From the NCBI RefSeq assembly GCF_030915405.1, contig NZ_CP133262.1, positions 3,984,501-4,048,500 of the forward strand: a DNA stretch of 64,000 nucleotides, written 5' to 3'. Source of the stretch: Neobacillus nitrireducens (lineage in GTDB: Bacteria > Bacillota > Bacilli > Bacillales > Cytobacillaceae). The position numbers were made by a program, and so were the translations under genes. This document shows, piece by piece, positions 21,723 through 30,089 of the stretch (its first letter is position 1; each line of letters begins with the position of its first letter). The notes below the pieces were generated by a model. That model was not told the origin of the DNA. It worked only from the letters and a program-made list of their open reading frames with translations, and did not search any database.

Positions 21723-21735
21723 GGTGTCAGGCACC
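21723..21735. repeat. 13-bp dispersed motif GGTGTCAGGCACC
   Basis: One of four exact copies in the window (both orientations): 15386-15398, 21723-21735, 22568-22580 and 52494-52506. Confidence 0.7.
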
Positions 21736-21868
21736 AAAATATGGAGGTTGTTTGAACAATTTCATTGCCAAGTAAATGCTGAGATACCACAATATTTAAA
21801 AAATATTGTTTACGCCGTGAGTATCATGATTCTTTCCAATCAATATCTCCATTACAAAACGGGTATAT

Positions 21869-23224
21869 CTACCGGGTTAATTTATAGATGGCTTCTGCAT
21901 AGATCTGCATCGCTTTAAACATTTCTGCTAAGTCAATGTGTTCATTTGGCTGATGCTCGGTTTTCGTTTGATGTGGAAAAACAGCACCGAACGCAACAAA
22001 ATTATCCATCGCTCTTGCATAGGTGGCACCGCCTGAAGAAATCGGTTCTGAAACCAGATCATTGGTAACCTCCTGGTACACATTCATTAAGGTTTTGATT
22101 AAAAAATGATCCTTTGGAATATAGATGGATTTTAAGTAATCGATTTCTTTGTAGGCCAATCCGTATTCCAAGGCCAATTGCGAGAGTCTGTCCACAATTT
22201 CTTGTTTATCTGCTGTCACAGGGATGCGAATATCGATCGATAACCTCTCGACCTCATCGTTACATTCGATTTTTCCTACATTGAATTTCAATTTACCAGA
22301 AGCTTCATCTTCACATTCACCGAAAATTTTCACCGCAAACGGATCTTCCTTGATTAAATCGTAGACGAATTCGATGGTTTTGGATGTGTAACCTATTTTT
22401 TTGAGTGCAATCAATAAACGGTTTATCGCATTGATTCCTTTTTCCGTCACCTGGGCATGGACCGCTTTGCCAAGGACGACAATCCCGTCTTCATCTGTTT
22501 CATAAGCAAAATCCAACGCTCTTAATGCAGCGATTAACTCGGTTTGCTTTTCACCGGAATAACGTGCGGTGTCAGGCACCGCATTGAAAGCATTACCTGA
22601 TATCAACCGTAAACCTGTTTCGTTCTTACCTTCTAAATGCAGTTGGAGCAGGCCTTTTTCGGCATATACGAGCGGGAAGACGGAGTCTGGGCTAAAACCC
22701 ATGTTTGGGATTTCCTCGAGTTCGCAGTAGCGATTCATACAGCGCCATAATGTTTCTTCATCCGTGCCAAAAATTAATCGAATTCTCTTGGTAAATGGAA
22801 CACCGAGATTCATTAACGCTTTTACAGCAAAGAGGGCAGCAAGTGTGGGTCCTTTGTCATCCTGTGTTCCCCGGCCGTACATTTTTCCTTCTTTGATGAT
22901 GGCTTGGAAGGGGGGTGTCACCCATTCATCCAGTTTTCCAGCAGGAACGACGTCCAGATGGCCAAGGACGCCAATCATTTCCTTACCGTTGCCAATTTCG
23001 GCATAGCCGTAATAGCCCTTCGGATCACAAAATGTCCTAAAACCCAGCTGCTCACCTATCGAAAGTGTCTTTTTAAGTGCCAAATCAATCTGTTTTCCAA
23101 AAGGATAATCGCCATCCTGTTCATTGATGACACTTGGAATTTCGATGAGCTCCATTAATACTTGATGAAAATCTGTTTCTATTTTTTGAAGTTCCGGTAG
23201 TAAAAGTTCAGAGATATGGTCCAT
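21869..23224 (-). CDS. PepV-like M20 dipeptidase
   Basis: A 451-residue M20-family metallopeptidase close in size to the PepV/YtjP dipeptidases of bacilli and lactobacilli. Zinc-site motifs are visible: G-H-L-D-V-V-P near residue 88, D-D-K-G-P near 119 (bridging aspartate), D-E-E-T-L-W-R-C near 154 (catalytic and ligand glutamates), S-P-D near 178 and a C-terminal H-Q-P-N-E-H. It cleaves dipeptides in the cytoplasm. The start has GGAGGA five bases upstream. A copy of the 13-bp dispersed motif is inside the gene, encoding V-P-D-T. There is no partner gene on the same strand nearby. Confidence 0.9.
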   Translation of the reverse strand: MDHISELLLPELQKIETDFHQVLMELIEIPSVINEQDGDYPFGKQIDLALKKTLSIGEQLGFRTFCDPKGYYGYAEIGNGKEMIGVLGHLDVVPAGKLDEWVTPPFQAIIKEGKMYGRGTQDDKGPTLAALFAVKALMNLGVPFTKRIRLIFGTDEETLWRCMNRYCELEEIPNMGFSPDSVFPLVYAEKGLLQLHLEGKNETGLRLISGNAFNAVPDTARYSGEKQTELIAALRALDFAYETDEDGIVVLGKAVHAQVTEKGINAINRLLIALKKIGYTSKTIEFVYDLIKEDPFAVKIFGECEDEASGKLKFNVGKIECNDEVERLSIDIRIPVTADKQEIVDRLSQLALEYGLAYKEIDYLKSIYIPKDHFLIKTLMNVYQEVTNDLVSEPISSGGATYARAMDNFVAFGAVFPHQTKTEHQPNEHIDLAEMFKAMQIYAEAIYKLTR

Positions 23225-23490
23225 ACTATTCCTCCATTACAGCTTTTTAAGACGACTCCTAATGAAGTAATCATCAATTTATTGTATATCAACGGAAAAA
23301 TTCACTCAATCAGCGAATTTTGCTTTTCTATTGATGAATCCAAATTTCAAGTAGAGTGATAAGACGCCAAGAACGCGCTCCCCCAAAGTCCAAGATCTTT
23401 GCTACATTATTTCTACCTTCACTAACAAAAACGAATTTAATTCCCTCTAAGCGTTCAAATCAGTGAACCATATTTAACAAAGACAACATA
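23225..23490. other. Intergenic stretch with nothing recognised
   Basis: Apart from the terminator at its left-hand neighbour's edge (23491-23532), I see no gene, RNA or clear promoter here beyond the pepV upstream region. Confidence 0.5.
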
Positions 23491-23532
23491 AAAAGGACTG
23501 AGCCCAAAGTTTGAATTTGAGTTCAGCCCTGT
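23491..23532 (-). terminator. Terminator of DUF192 gene
   Basis: On the minus strand the stem GGGCTGAACTCAAA / TTTGGGCTCAGTCC (one mismatch) is followed by TTTTT. Confidence 0.8.
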
Positions 23533-23551
23533 TTAAGTGAAAGTTTACTAT

Positions 23552-23878
23552 TTACAACTTAATTATTTCTCCCTTTTGTAAACCTAATTGTGCTACTGTA
23601 CCGGCTGGAAGTTCTATTACTGAGTAGGCATTCTTGACTGGTTTTACAAACCCCCATGGTCGAAGTGCTTCAATCATTTTAACAATTCGACCCTCTTTAT
23701 TTAGAAAAACAGCATCAATTTCAAAATTCATAAAGCACATATGTATCGAATTGCACGGAATAATCCATAATCCCTCGTCAACCAATTGATCCTTCCGAAA
23801 CATAAGTCCTTTTAACCTCTTAAAAAAAGAATCTGCTAAGTTAATAGAATAGGGAATTGTCCTCATTAATTGCTCCAT
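23552..23878 (-). CDS. DUF192 family protein
   Basis: A 108-residue DUF192 protein: K-R-L-K-G-L-M-F-R, W-I-I-P-C-N-S-I-H-M-C-F-M, I-D-A-V-F-L-N, and E-L-P-A-G-T-V near the C-terminus. The family forms a small beta-rich domain without a settled biochemical role. It is often found beside Tad/Flp pilus genes, and here it is divergent from the pilin cluster. The ribosome-binding site is GGAAGGAG. A GTTC-N8-GAAT palindrome lies 26 bases upstream of the start, so it may be controlled together with the pilus genes. Confidence 0.85.
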   Translation of the reverse strand: MEQLMRTIPYSINLADSFFKRLKGLMFRKDQLVDEGLWIIPCNSIHMCFMNFEIDAVFLNKEGRIVKMIEALRPWGFVKPVKNAYSVIELPAGTVAQLGLQKGEIIKL

Positions 23879-23903
23879 TATTTTTATCTCCTTCCATAAA
23901 TTC

Positions 23904-23919
23904 GTTCTATATATTGAAT
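23904..23919. promoter_or_regulatory. GTTC-N8-GAAT operator-like palindrome
   Basis: GTTCTATATATTGAAT. Its first 15 bases, and one base before them, are identical to the site at 32501. It lies between the divergent DUF192 gene and pilin cluster. GTTCT is the core of the B. subtilis SinR box. Confidence 0.55.
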
Positions 23920-24045
23920 ATACAACATTTTAATTTAGTTCTCAATATAAAACGATGTAGAAAAATGTCGTTTTTTATTTAGAACGAATTTACTAAAAAA
24001 CTATTTACATCCTGGGATAATCATACTATTATTGTTTCATGGGAT

Positions 24046-24061
24046 GTTCATTATACAGAAC
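24046..24061. promoter_or_regulatory. GTTC-N8-GAAC operator-like palindrome
   Basis: GTTCATTATACAGAAC, 105 bases before the first pilin gene. Confidence 0.5.
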
Positions 24062-24111
24062 AAATGACGGTGGATGCTAAGAAATATAGAACAACTTGCA
24101 TGAAGGTTAGT

Positions 24112-24127
24112 GTTCGATGGGATGAAC
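24112..24127. promoter_or_regulatory. GTTC-N8-GAAC operator-like palindrome
   Basis: GTTCGATGGGATGAAC, 39 bases before the first pilin gene and 66 bases (start to start) from the previous site. Confidence 0.45.
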
Positions 24128-24166
24128 AAAACTCAAGAAACAACAAAATTTTAGGAGGAAAAGAAC

Positions 24167-24328
24167 ATGTTGAAAAAGATGAAAGATCTAGTAGTACAAG
24201 AAGAGGGACAAGGTTTAGTTGAGTACGGATTAATAATCGGGTTGGTTGCTGTAGGATGTATCCTTGCACTCACTACTTTAAAAGGAAGTATTTCAACTCT
24301 ATTAAGTGGTATTAAGTTTACTGAATAG
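24167..24328 (+). CDS. flp: Flp/Tad pilin 1
   Basis: A 53-residue pilin. A short basic leader (MLKKMKDLVVQEEGQ) precedes the processing site G-Q-G-L-V-E-Y-G-L-I-I, where the glutamate and tyrosine are the Flp hallmark. A hydrophobic helix of about 20 residues follows. AGGAGG lies upstream. TadV probably cleaves the leader before assembly into a thin adhesive pilus. The first 10 residues differ from pilins 2 and 3, while the rest is nearly identical. Confidence 0.93.
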   Translation: MLKKMKDLVVQEEGQGLVEYGLIIGLVAVGCILALTTLKGSISTLLSGIKFTE

Positions 24329-24455
24329 AATGTAGAACAAACGTCCTAGAATGTTATATAAAAGGTTTCTTGTGAAAATTAAGAACTGAAACCAGTACAA
24401 CAAATCTTCAAAGGATGAATAATATCAAAAAAAACCATATCAAGGGGGAAACACC

Positions 24456-24617
24456 ATGTTGAAAGGAATAAGGAATTTAGTAGTACAAGAAGAAGGGCAA
24501 GGTTTAGTAGAGTACGGACTAATAATCGGGTTGGTTGCTGTAGGATGTATTCTTGCACTCACTACTTTAAAAGGAAGTATTTCAACTCTATTAAGTGGTA
24601 TTAAGTTTACTGAATAG
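24456..24617 (+). CDS. flp: Flp/Tad pilin 2
   Basis: A 53-residue pilin identical to pilin 1 from residue 8 to the end (S-G-I-K-F-T-E) and starting MLKGIRN. AAGGGGG lies nine bases before the ATG. This unit and the next are a tandem duplication with a 290-bp period that includes the leader region. Confidence 0.93.
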   Translation: MLKGIRNLVVQEEGQGLVEYGLIIGLVAVGCILALTTLKGSISTLLSGIKFTE

Positions 24618-24745
24618 AATATAGAACATACGTCGTGGAATGGTGGTATAAGAGGTTTTTTGTGAAATTAAGAACTGGTAATCAGTACAATAAATCTTCA
24701 AAGGATGAATAATATCAAAACAAACCATGTCAAGGGGGAAACACC

Positions 24746-24907
24746 ATGTTGAAAGGAATAAGGAATTTAGTAGTACAAGAAGAAGGGCAAGGTTTAGTAG
24801 AGTACGGACTAATAATCGGGTTGGTTGCTGTAGGATGTATTCTTGCACTCACTACTTTAAAAGGAAGTATTTCAACTCTATTAAGTGGTATTAAGCTTAA
24901 AGAGTAA
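24746..24907 (+). CDS. flp: Flp/Tad pilin 3
   Basis: A 53-residue pilin identical to pilin 2 except for the C-terminus (S-G-I-K-L-K-E instead of S-G-I-K-F-T-E). The spacer between pilins 2 and 3 is a close copy of that between pilins 1 and 2. It is followed by a hairpin and then the assembly genes. Confidence 0.93.
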   Translation: MLKGIRNLVVQEEGQGLVEYGLIIGLVAVGCILALTTLKGSISTLLSGIKLKE

Positions 24908-24944
24908 AAATGGAAGTTAATATTAGAATTTGAGACCTCACCCT

Positions 24945-24972
24945 CCCTGCTTTTCAAACTCGAGAAGCAGGG
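24945..24972 (+). terminator. Hairpin between pilins and assembly genes
   Basis: Stem CCCTGCTT / AAGCAGGG with a 12-base loop and a weak T-tract (CATATTTAT). It would allow partial read-through, giving more pilin than assembly protein. Confidence 0.6.
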
Positions 24973-25002
24973 CATATTTATAGAATAAGGAGGATCGGAA
25001 TC

Positions 25003-25512
25003 ATGGAAAAGATCATATTAGTAATTGTTCTTGTAATTTGCCTGTTTACTGACATCAAATCACGAAAGATACTAAATATCATAACCTTACCAACAATCGT
25101 CTTTGGATTACTCTATAACATTTTTAATATAGGTGTTGAAGGAGTCCTTTTCAGCGGCAAAGGTTTCCTAATTGGCCTCGGCTTACTCATCATCCCTTAT
25201 CTATTAGGTGGCATGGGTGCAGGTGATGTAAAGCTAATGGCAGCGATTGGAGCTCTAATGGGAACCAGCTTTGTGTTTTATTCGTTTATTTATACCGCAT
25301 TAATAGGTGGAGTTATCGCACTGCTATTAATCATCAAAACACAAGGTCTGAAAACCTCTATTAAATCATTATTCTTTAACGTAGTTTTTTTAAGTAGTAA
25401 TCTTGGATCTATGATTTTACCAAATGGAGAAAAGAATAGTAGTATATCATTCCCTTATGGAGTCGCCATCGTTCTAGGGACATTAAGTTGTCTTGTATGG
25501 GGTGGGTTTTAA
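25003..25512 (+). CDS. tadV: Prepilin peptidase (TadV/CpaA, A24 family)
   Basis: A 169-residue membrane protein of about six hydrophobic segments. The two catalytic aspartates of A24 peptidases are visible in F-T-D-I-K-S-R-K near residue 17 and in G-M-G-A-G-D-V-K-L near residue 75. It cleaves the leader of Flp pilins and of pseudopilin-like TadE on the cytoplasmic face. It is short and lacks the N-methylase domain, as usual for TadV. AGGAGGA precedes the ATG. Its stop overlaps the tadE start by one base. Confidence 0.92.
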   Translation: MEKIILVIVLVICLFTDIKSRKILNIITLPTIVFGLLYNIFNIGVEGVLFSGKGFLIGLGLLIIPYLLGGMGAGDVKLMAAIGALMGTSFVFYSFIYTALIGGVIALLLIIKTQGLKTSIKSLFFNVVFLSSNLGSMILPNGEKNSSISFPYGVAIVLGTLSCLVWGGF

Positions 25513-25910
25513 TGAAGTCGGAAAAAGGTCAGGCACTAGTAGAATTTGCACTATCACTTACAGCGCTTGTTATTCTACTGCTTGGAATCATAGATTTTGG
25601 AAGAGTTTTTTTTGTCTATTTAACATTAGATAATGCAGGCCGTGAAACGGCGCGTGCTGTAAGTGTTGGAAAAATCAAAACAGATATCGATATACAAAAC
25701 TACGCAGTTAGTAGTTTTAATAAGAATACAGGACCACTAAATATCAGCCCTTTAACAGTTGGTGATGTAACCCCAGGCGGAACACGTACCTCTGGTCAGG
25801 AATTTGTACTCAAAATAAGCTATAATGTAACGTTTTTAACCCCTATAATTGGACAGATCTGGGGAGAAAATCGCCCCATTAAGAATACCACAACAATGAG
25901 GGTGGAATAG
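25512..25910 (+). CDS. tadE: TadE-like pseudopilin
   Basis: A 132-residue protein beginning MKSEKGQALVEFALSL, the TadE signature with a Gly-Gln processing site and glutamate five residues on. A hydrophobic helix follows to about residue 32, then an extracellular domain with little similarity to known families. I start at the ATG at 25512, which overlaps the tadV stop (TAATG), rather than at the upstream GTG. It is probably a minor pilin. tadG follows without a gap. Confidence 0.88.
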   Translation: MKSEKGQALVEFALSLTALVILLLGIIDFGRVFFVYLTLDNAGRETARAVSVGKIKTDIDIQNYAVSSFNKNTGPLNISPLTVGDVTPGGTRTSGQEFVLKISYNVTFLTPIIGQIWGENRPIKNTTTMRVE

Positions 25911-26858
25911 ATGAAGAGGATATTAGAATTATTAACCTTGCGTGAAGAAAGTGGTGCAGTTTTAGTAATAGTGGCCTTTTCGATGGTTGCTCTACTTGGC
26001 TTCACAGCTTTAGCTATAGATGGGGGAAGAATTTATTCAGAGAAAAGTAAGCTACAAAAAGCGGTTGATTCAGCAGTACTTGCTGGGGCCCAGGGACTCC
26101 GGACTACTAATAGTTCTAGTTCCGCTGAAGAGATAGCAAATGATATCTTCTATGAAAAATATGGTTATGATAATAGTTTAGTTTTTGATTTAACGGTAGT
26201 ACCGGGTCAATCCATAGAAGGCGAAGCCAAAAATATCCCGGTCTCCATGACTTTTGCTAAAGCAGTTGGTACAGATGAAGCATTTATAAATGCATCAGCA
26301 AAGGCGGTTGTTGGCCCTATAACAAAAGCAAGTGGGATTGCCCCATTTGTTATTCTGAAAAGCGATATTCCTAATAGAACAGTATTAAATTGTGGATCGA
26401 CAAATCCAGGTGATCTTCAAGGAAATTGTGGGTATCTTAAATTTTCTGACGGGAATCTCCGTGATGCTATTTTGAACGGAGCAACCTACGATGTAAGGAA
26501 TACAGTTTTTACTGACCCAGGGGGCAGTGTCGGCCAGGTTGAACAAGCCATTGATGGAGTGGATGGAATCATTGCAAAAGATGCATCTAAACCTCATTGT
26601 CAAAGTCCTGATACTGCAGATAATTCATGCGCAAGGGTAATTACTACAGTAGTAGTTGACAATTGGGTGGATGTGGAGGGAAAACCGATAACCGGAAAGA
26701 GTGAATTAAATATTGTTGGTTTTGCATCCTATTGGATAGATAGATACGAAGACAAAAAGCTATATGGCAAATTTATTAAAATGGTTGCACCGGGAGAAAT
26801 TGGTACAGGAACAGGAATTGGTGATTATAACCTGTTCGGTGTAAAGCTTTCTGAATGA
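25911..26858 (+). CDS. tadG: TadG-like pilus assembly protein
   Basis: A 315-residue protein with the N-terminal Tad domain: a short cytoplasmic start, then E-E-S-G-A-V-L-V-I-V-A-F-S-M-V-A-L-L-G and the I-D-G-G-R-I-Y-S-E-K-S-K-L-Q-K-A-V-D-S-A-V-L-A segment typical of TadG and TadE-like proteins. The rest is an extracellular domain with four cysteines (C-G, C-G, C-Q, C-A), possibly two disulfides. It is anchored by one N-terminal membrane helix. The start directly abuts the tadE stop. Confidence 0.85.
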   Translation: MKRILELLTLREESGAVLVIVAFSMVALLGFTALAIDGGRIYSEKSKLQKAVDSAVLAGAQGLRTTNSSSSAEEIANDIFYEKYGYDNSLVFDLTVVPGQSIEGEAKNIPVSMTFAKAVGTDEAFINASAKAVVGPITKASGIAPFVILKSDIPNRTVLNCGSTNPGDLQGNCGYLKFSDGNLRDAILNGATYDVRNTVFTDPGGSVGQVEQAIDGVDGIIAKDASKPHCQSPDTADNSCARVITTVVVDNWVDVEGKPITGKSELNIVGFASYWIDRYEDKKLYGKFIKMVAPGEIGTGTGIGDYNLFGVKLSE

Positions 26859-26886
26859 TAATCTTCATTTGTTGTAGGAGGACAAA

Positions 26887-27522
26887 ATGAACACCAAAAA
26901 AATTTGGATCATCTCATTATTATTAGGAATGACTGTGGCTGCTTTTGCTTATGTAACAATATTCCAAAAAGAAAAGGTTTCAACTGCTTCGGAAGGAAAA
27001 GTTACCCAAAAACAAGAACAGAAAATAGACCCTCAAGCTGAAAAGCAAGCGGAAGAAAAGAAAAAGGCTGAAGAAGAGAAGAAAAAGCTTGATAGGAAAG
27101 TTAGCAATCCATTAGTGGAGGTCAGCAAAGGGAAGCGGGCAATCTCACTAAAGGTGAATCTCGAGGGTGGCGTTTCAGGCTATATTGCACAAAATTCAAG
27201 AGTAGATGTCATTGCTTATGAAACAACCAAAAATGAAAAATCAAAAAAGGAATATAAATCAGCTGTTCTGATTCTAGAAAATGTAAAAGTCCTAACATCA
27301 GGGAAATCATCTGACAACCCGGAAGAGGCACTTCATTATGAAACCGTTACATTGGAAGTTACTCCTGATGAAGGGGTCATGCTTGGATTAGCAAGCAAAG
27401 ATAAGGATGGATTCTATTTGATGCTTAGAAATACGGAGGACACTGGAACTGGCAAAGCAGGACTAAAACATTCCAGAGAAGTAATTAAGGATGACAAAGA
27501 GGAGGGTAATAATTCGAAATGA
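26887..27522 (+). CDS. cpaB: CpaB/RcpC-like pilus assembly protein
   Basis: A 211-residue protein with one N-terminal membrane helix (about residues 6-24), a highly charged K/E-rich linker (about 35-75) likely to be helical, and a beta-rich SAF/RcpC-like domain (about 80-195). The latter includes R-A-I-S-L-K-V-N and G-Y-I-A-Q-N-S-R-V-D-V-I. In other Tad systems CpaB helps connect the inner machinery to the outer layer. AGGAGG precedes the ATG. It overlaps cpaE by 4 bases (ATGA). Confidence 0.85.
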   Translation: MNTKKIWIISLLLGMTVAAFAYVTIFQKEKVSTASEGKVTQKQEQKIDPQAEKQAEEKKKAEEEKKKLDRKVSNPLVEVSKGKRAISLKVNLEGGVSGYIAQNSRVDVIAYETTKNEKSKKEYKSAVLILENVKVLTSGKSSDNPEEALHYETVTLEVTPDEGVMLGLASKDKDGFYLMLRNTEDTGTGKAGLKHSREVIKDDKEEGNNSK

Positions 27523-28694
27523 GTATAAATTGGATTTTCTTTTCTGATACAAATGCTCCTCCCGGAGATATAAAAACACTTTTAGAAAAGCAGCAATTTC
27601 AGTTAACTTGTACGAATCAAATGGACAAAATGCATAGCCTGCTTGTCGAGAATAATCAGTCCGTACTGTTCATTAAAGCACATACACTCTTTAACGTATT
27701 TGAACTTTGTCAGGAAATTTCTGTTCTTTATCCATATGTTTATATTATCTTAATTGTTCCTGATAATATGGAAAATTTAAGAAAGTCAATGCTTATGGGG
27801 GCATCGGATACTCTTCGTTCTTCTTTTACTCACGAAGAATTGGGGGAAGCAATTGTTCACGCTAAGAAATATATGAGTCATAGGGCAAAAAAGGATAATC
27901 TATTTTTTTTAAAAGAAAAAAGTAGAGTAATTGCCGTTGCTAATCCAAAGGGTGGTGTGGGAAGAACGCTGGTAACCGTTAATCTAGCAGTCGCATTCGC
28001 TAGAATGGGGAAAAAAGTTGCGGTTATTGACGGGAATCTCCAATTTGGTGAGGTTGCCATGTACTTTAACCAGAGGCCAAAAAGAACAATTTATGAATGG
28101 GTTAAAGAGGGGTATGGCAAAGTGAATTACTCCATCACCCAATACATGAGTACCGTTGATGGGGATGTATCCGTACTTGCGGCTCCAAATCGGCCAGAGT
28201 TTTTCGAAGGAATCACAGAAGAGCACATGAAAGAGGCGATTAACGAGGTAAAGAAGTTATTCGATATTGTCTTAATTGATATGCCGGTAAATTTATCAGA
28301 AATCCATTTACAATGCCTTGATTCTGCAGATGATATTTTACTGCTAGCATTCAATGAAATATCCGTTTTAAGGTTGAGCCAGCTTTACCTTGAAACGCTA
28401 GAATCGATAAAGCAAAAGGATAAAGTAAAATTAATCTTAAATCGTCACGTCAATGGGCAAGGGCTTGATATAAAGAAGATAGAAGGGATCTTCGGATTTT
28501 CTCCTTATCACACCTTACCAGATCAAGTAAAAGTGGCTACAGCTTCGATAAAATCAGGTCAACCCTTTATATTATCCAATTCACGAAGCCACTTAGGGAA
28601 AGAAGTATGGAAACTTGCAGAGAAGCTATTAGAACAAATGAATGAGGCGCCAAAAATTAAAAAGGAGAAGCGCTGGTTTCTAGTAGGAAAGTGA
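27519..28694 (+). CDS. cpaE: CpaE/TadZ-like ParA-family ATPase
   Basis: A 391-residue protein: an N-terminal response-receiver-like domain (about 1-120) and a MinD/ParA ATPase domain (about 128-370) with a deviant Walker A, A-N-P-K-G-G-V-G-R-T-L, near residue 143 and a Walker B-like I-V-L-I-D-M-P. TadZ proteins localise the pilus machine at the membrane. The arginine after G-V-G, where most ParA proteins have lysine, is common in this subfamily. It is translationally coupled to cpaB by a 4-base overlap and followed by cpaF. Confidence 0.88.
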   Translation: MSINWIFFSDTNAPPGDIKTLLEKQQFQLTCTNQMDKMHSLLVENNQSVLFIKAHTLFNVFELCQEISVLYPYVYIILIVPDNMENLRKSMLMGASDTLRSSFTHEELGEAIVHAKKYMSHRAKKDNLFFLKEKSRVIAVANPKGGVGRTLVTVNLAVAFARMGKKVAVIDGNLQFGEVAMYFNQRPKRTIYEWVKEGYGKVNYSITQYMSTVDGDVSVLAAPNRPEFFEGITEEHMKEAINEVKKLFDIVLIDMPVNLSEIHLQCLDSADDILLLAFNEISVLRLSQLYLETLESIKQKDKVKLILNRHVNGQGLDIKKIEGIFGFSPYHTLPDQVKVATASIKSGQPFILSNSRSHLGKEVWKLAEKLLEQMNEAPKIKKEKRWFLVGK

Positions 28695-28707
28695 GGAGAG
28701 AAAGTAA

Positions 28708-30087
28708 ATGTCACTATTTGAACGGTTTAAAGAAGGATTAATTACAAATACGAGTGATAGTAAAAGTAATGTAACCAGCATTGGTAGCCTTGATAAAGAT
28801 GTTCTCGAGGTTACTTCCCAAACCAGGTCACAGGATTTCTGGAAACTTGAAGCAGAACTTCACGACTACCTATTAGAGGAGTTGAAGAGACATCCTGGAC
28901 AGAATAAAGAAGAAGAAAAACAAAAAATCGAGGAATGGGGACAAGTCTTCTTTGACCAATCAGGCGGAAGGTTAACATTTGAAGAAAAGCAAGAAATTTT
29001 GAATTATGTTGAAAATGAATTGCTGGCGTACGGACCAATTACTCCGCTTCTAGAGAATCCGATGATTAGTGAGGTCATGGTGAATAGCTATGATGAAATT
29101 TATTATGAGAAGAATGGAAAGATTTTAAGGAGCACAATTAATTTTGTTGATAATCAGCACGTCATGCGGGTGATTGAAAGGATTGTTTCACCGATAGGGC
29201 GTCGTGTGGATGAAAGTTCACCGATGGTGGATGCGCGATTACCAGATGGATCTCGTGTGAATGCAATTATTCCCCCACTTGCGTTAAAGGGACCAAGTTT
29301 AACGATTCGTAAATTCTCCGATACTCCTTTTACAATTAACGACTTAATCAGATTCGGAACTTTAAGTGTAGATATGGCGGAATTCCTGGATATCTGTGTT
29401 AAATCAAAGCTTAATATCTTTATTAGCGGTGGGACAGGGTCAGGTAAAACTTCAACCTTAAATGTGTTATCGTCCTTTATTCCGAACAATGAACGAATTG
29501 TCACCATTGAAGATGCAGCCGAGCTTAAGCTAAATCAGGAACATGTTGTTTCATTAGAATCCCGTCCACCTAATATAGAAGGTAAGGGTCAAATTTCGAT
29601 TCGTGATTTAGTACGTAATTCACTCCGTATGCGGCCAGATCGAATTGTGGTCGGAGAGGTTCGTGGTGCAGAAGCGCTGGATATGCTTCAGGCCATGAAC
29701 ACGGGGCATGACGGCAGTTTAAGCACAGGACATGCCAACTCACCACGTGATATTCTATCCCGTTTGGAAACAATGGTATTAATGGCAGGATTCGAGCTTC
29801 CAGTAAAGGCAATTCGTGAGCAGATTGCAAATGCAATCGATGTTATTGTCCAGCAAACAAGGCTGAAGGATGGCACAAGAAAAATAACTTATATAACAGA
29901 AGTATTAGGTATGGAAGGGGATACCATCGTTCTTCAAGATATTTATTTATTTAATGAGACCGGTCGTACGAATGATGGACGGATTGAAGGAAAGTTTACT
30001 AGCACGGGAATACGTCCAAAATTTACAGAGAAGCTTGAAATGAATGGACATGCCTTACCTGCTTCTTGGTTCGTTGGGGAGTGGTAG
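28708..30087 (+). CDS. tadA: CpaF/TadA secretion ATPase
   Basis: A 459-residue hexameric secretion ATPase of the VirB11/TadA type. The Walker A is S-G-G-T-G-S-G-K-T-S near residue 241; the Walker B region is R-I-V-V-G-E-V-R-G, with a His box in T-G-H-D-G-S-L-S-T-G-H-A. An N-terminal domain of about 180 residues contains L-L-E-N-P-M-I-S-E-V-M-V-N, typical of CpaF. It powers assembly of the Flp pilus from the cytoplasm with TadB and TadC. GAGGAGAG lies before the ATG. Confidence 0.95.
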   Translation: MSLFERFKEGLITNTSDSKSNVTSIGSLDKDVLEVTSQTRSQDFWKLEAELHDYLLEELKRHPGQNKEEEKQKIEEWGQVFFDQSGGRLTFEEKQEILNYVENELLAYGPITPLLENPMISEVMVNSYDEIYYEKNGKILRSTINFVDNQHVMRVIERIVSPIGRRVDESSPMVDARLPDGSRVNAIIPPLALKGPSLTIRKFSDTPFTINDLIRFGTLSVDMAEFLDICVKSKLNIFISGGTGSGKTSTLNVLSSFIPNNERIVTIEDAAELKLNQEHVVSLESRPPNIEGKGQISIRDLVRNSLRMRPDRIVVGEVRGAEALDMLQAMNTGHDGSLSTGHANSPRDILSRLETMVLMAGFELPVKAIREQIANAIDVIVQQTRLKDGTRKITYITEVLGMEGDTIVLQDIYLFNETGRTNDGRIEGKFTSTGIRPKFTEKLEMNGHALPASWFVGEW

Positions 30088-30089
30088 AC

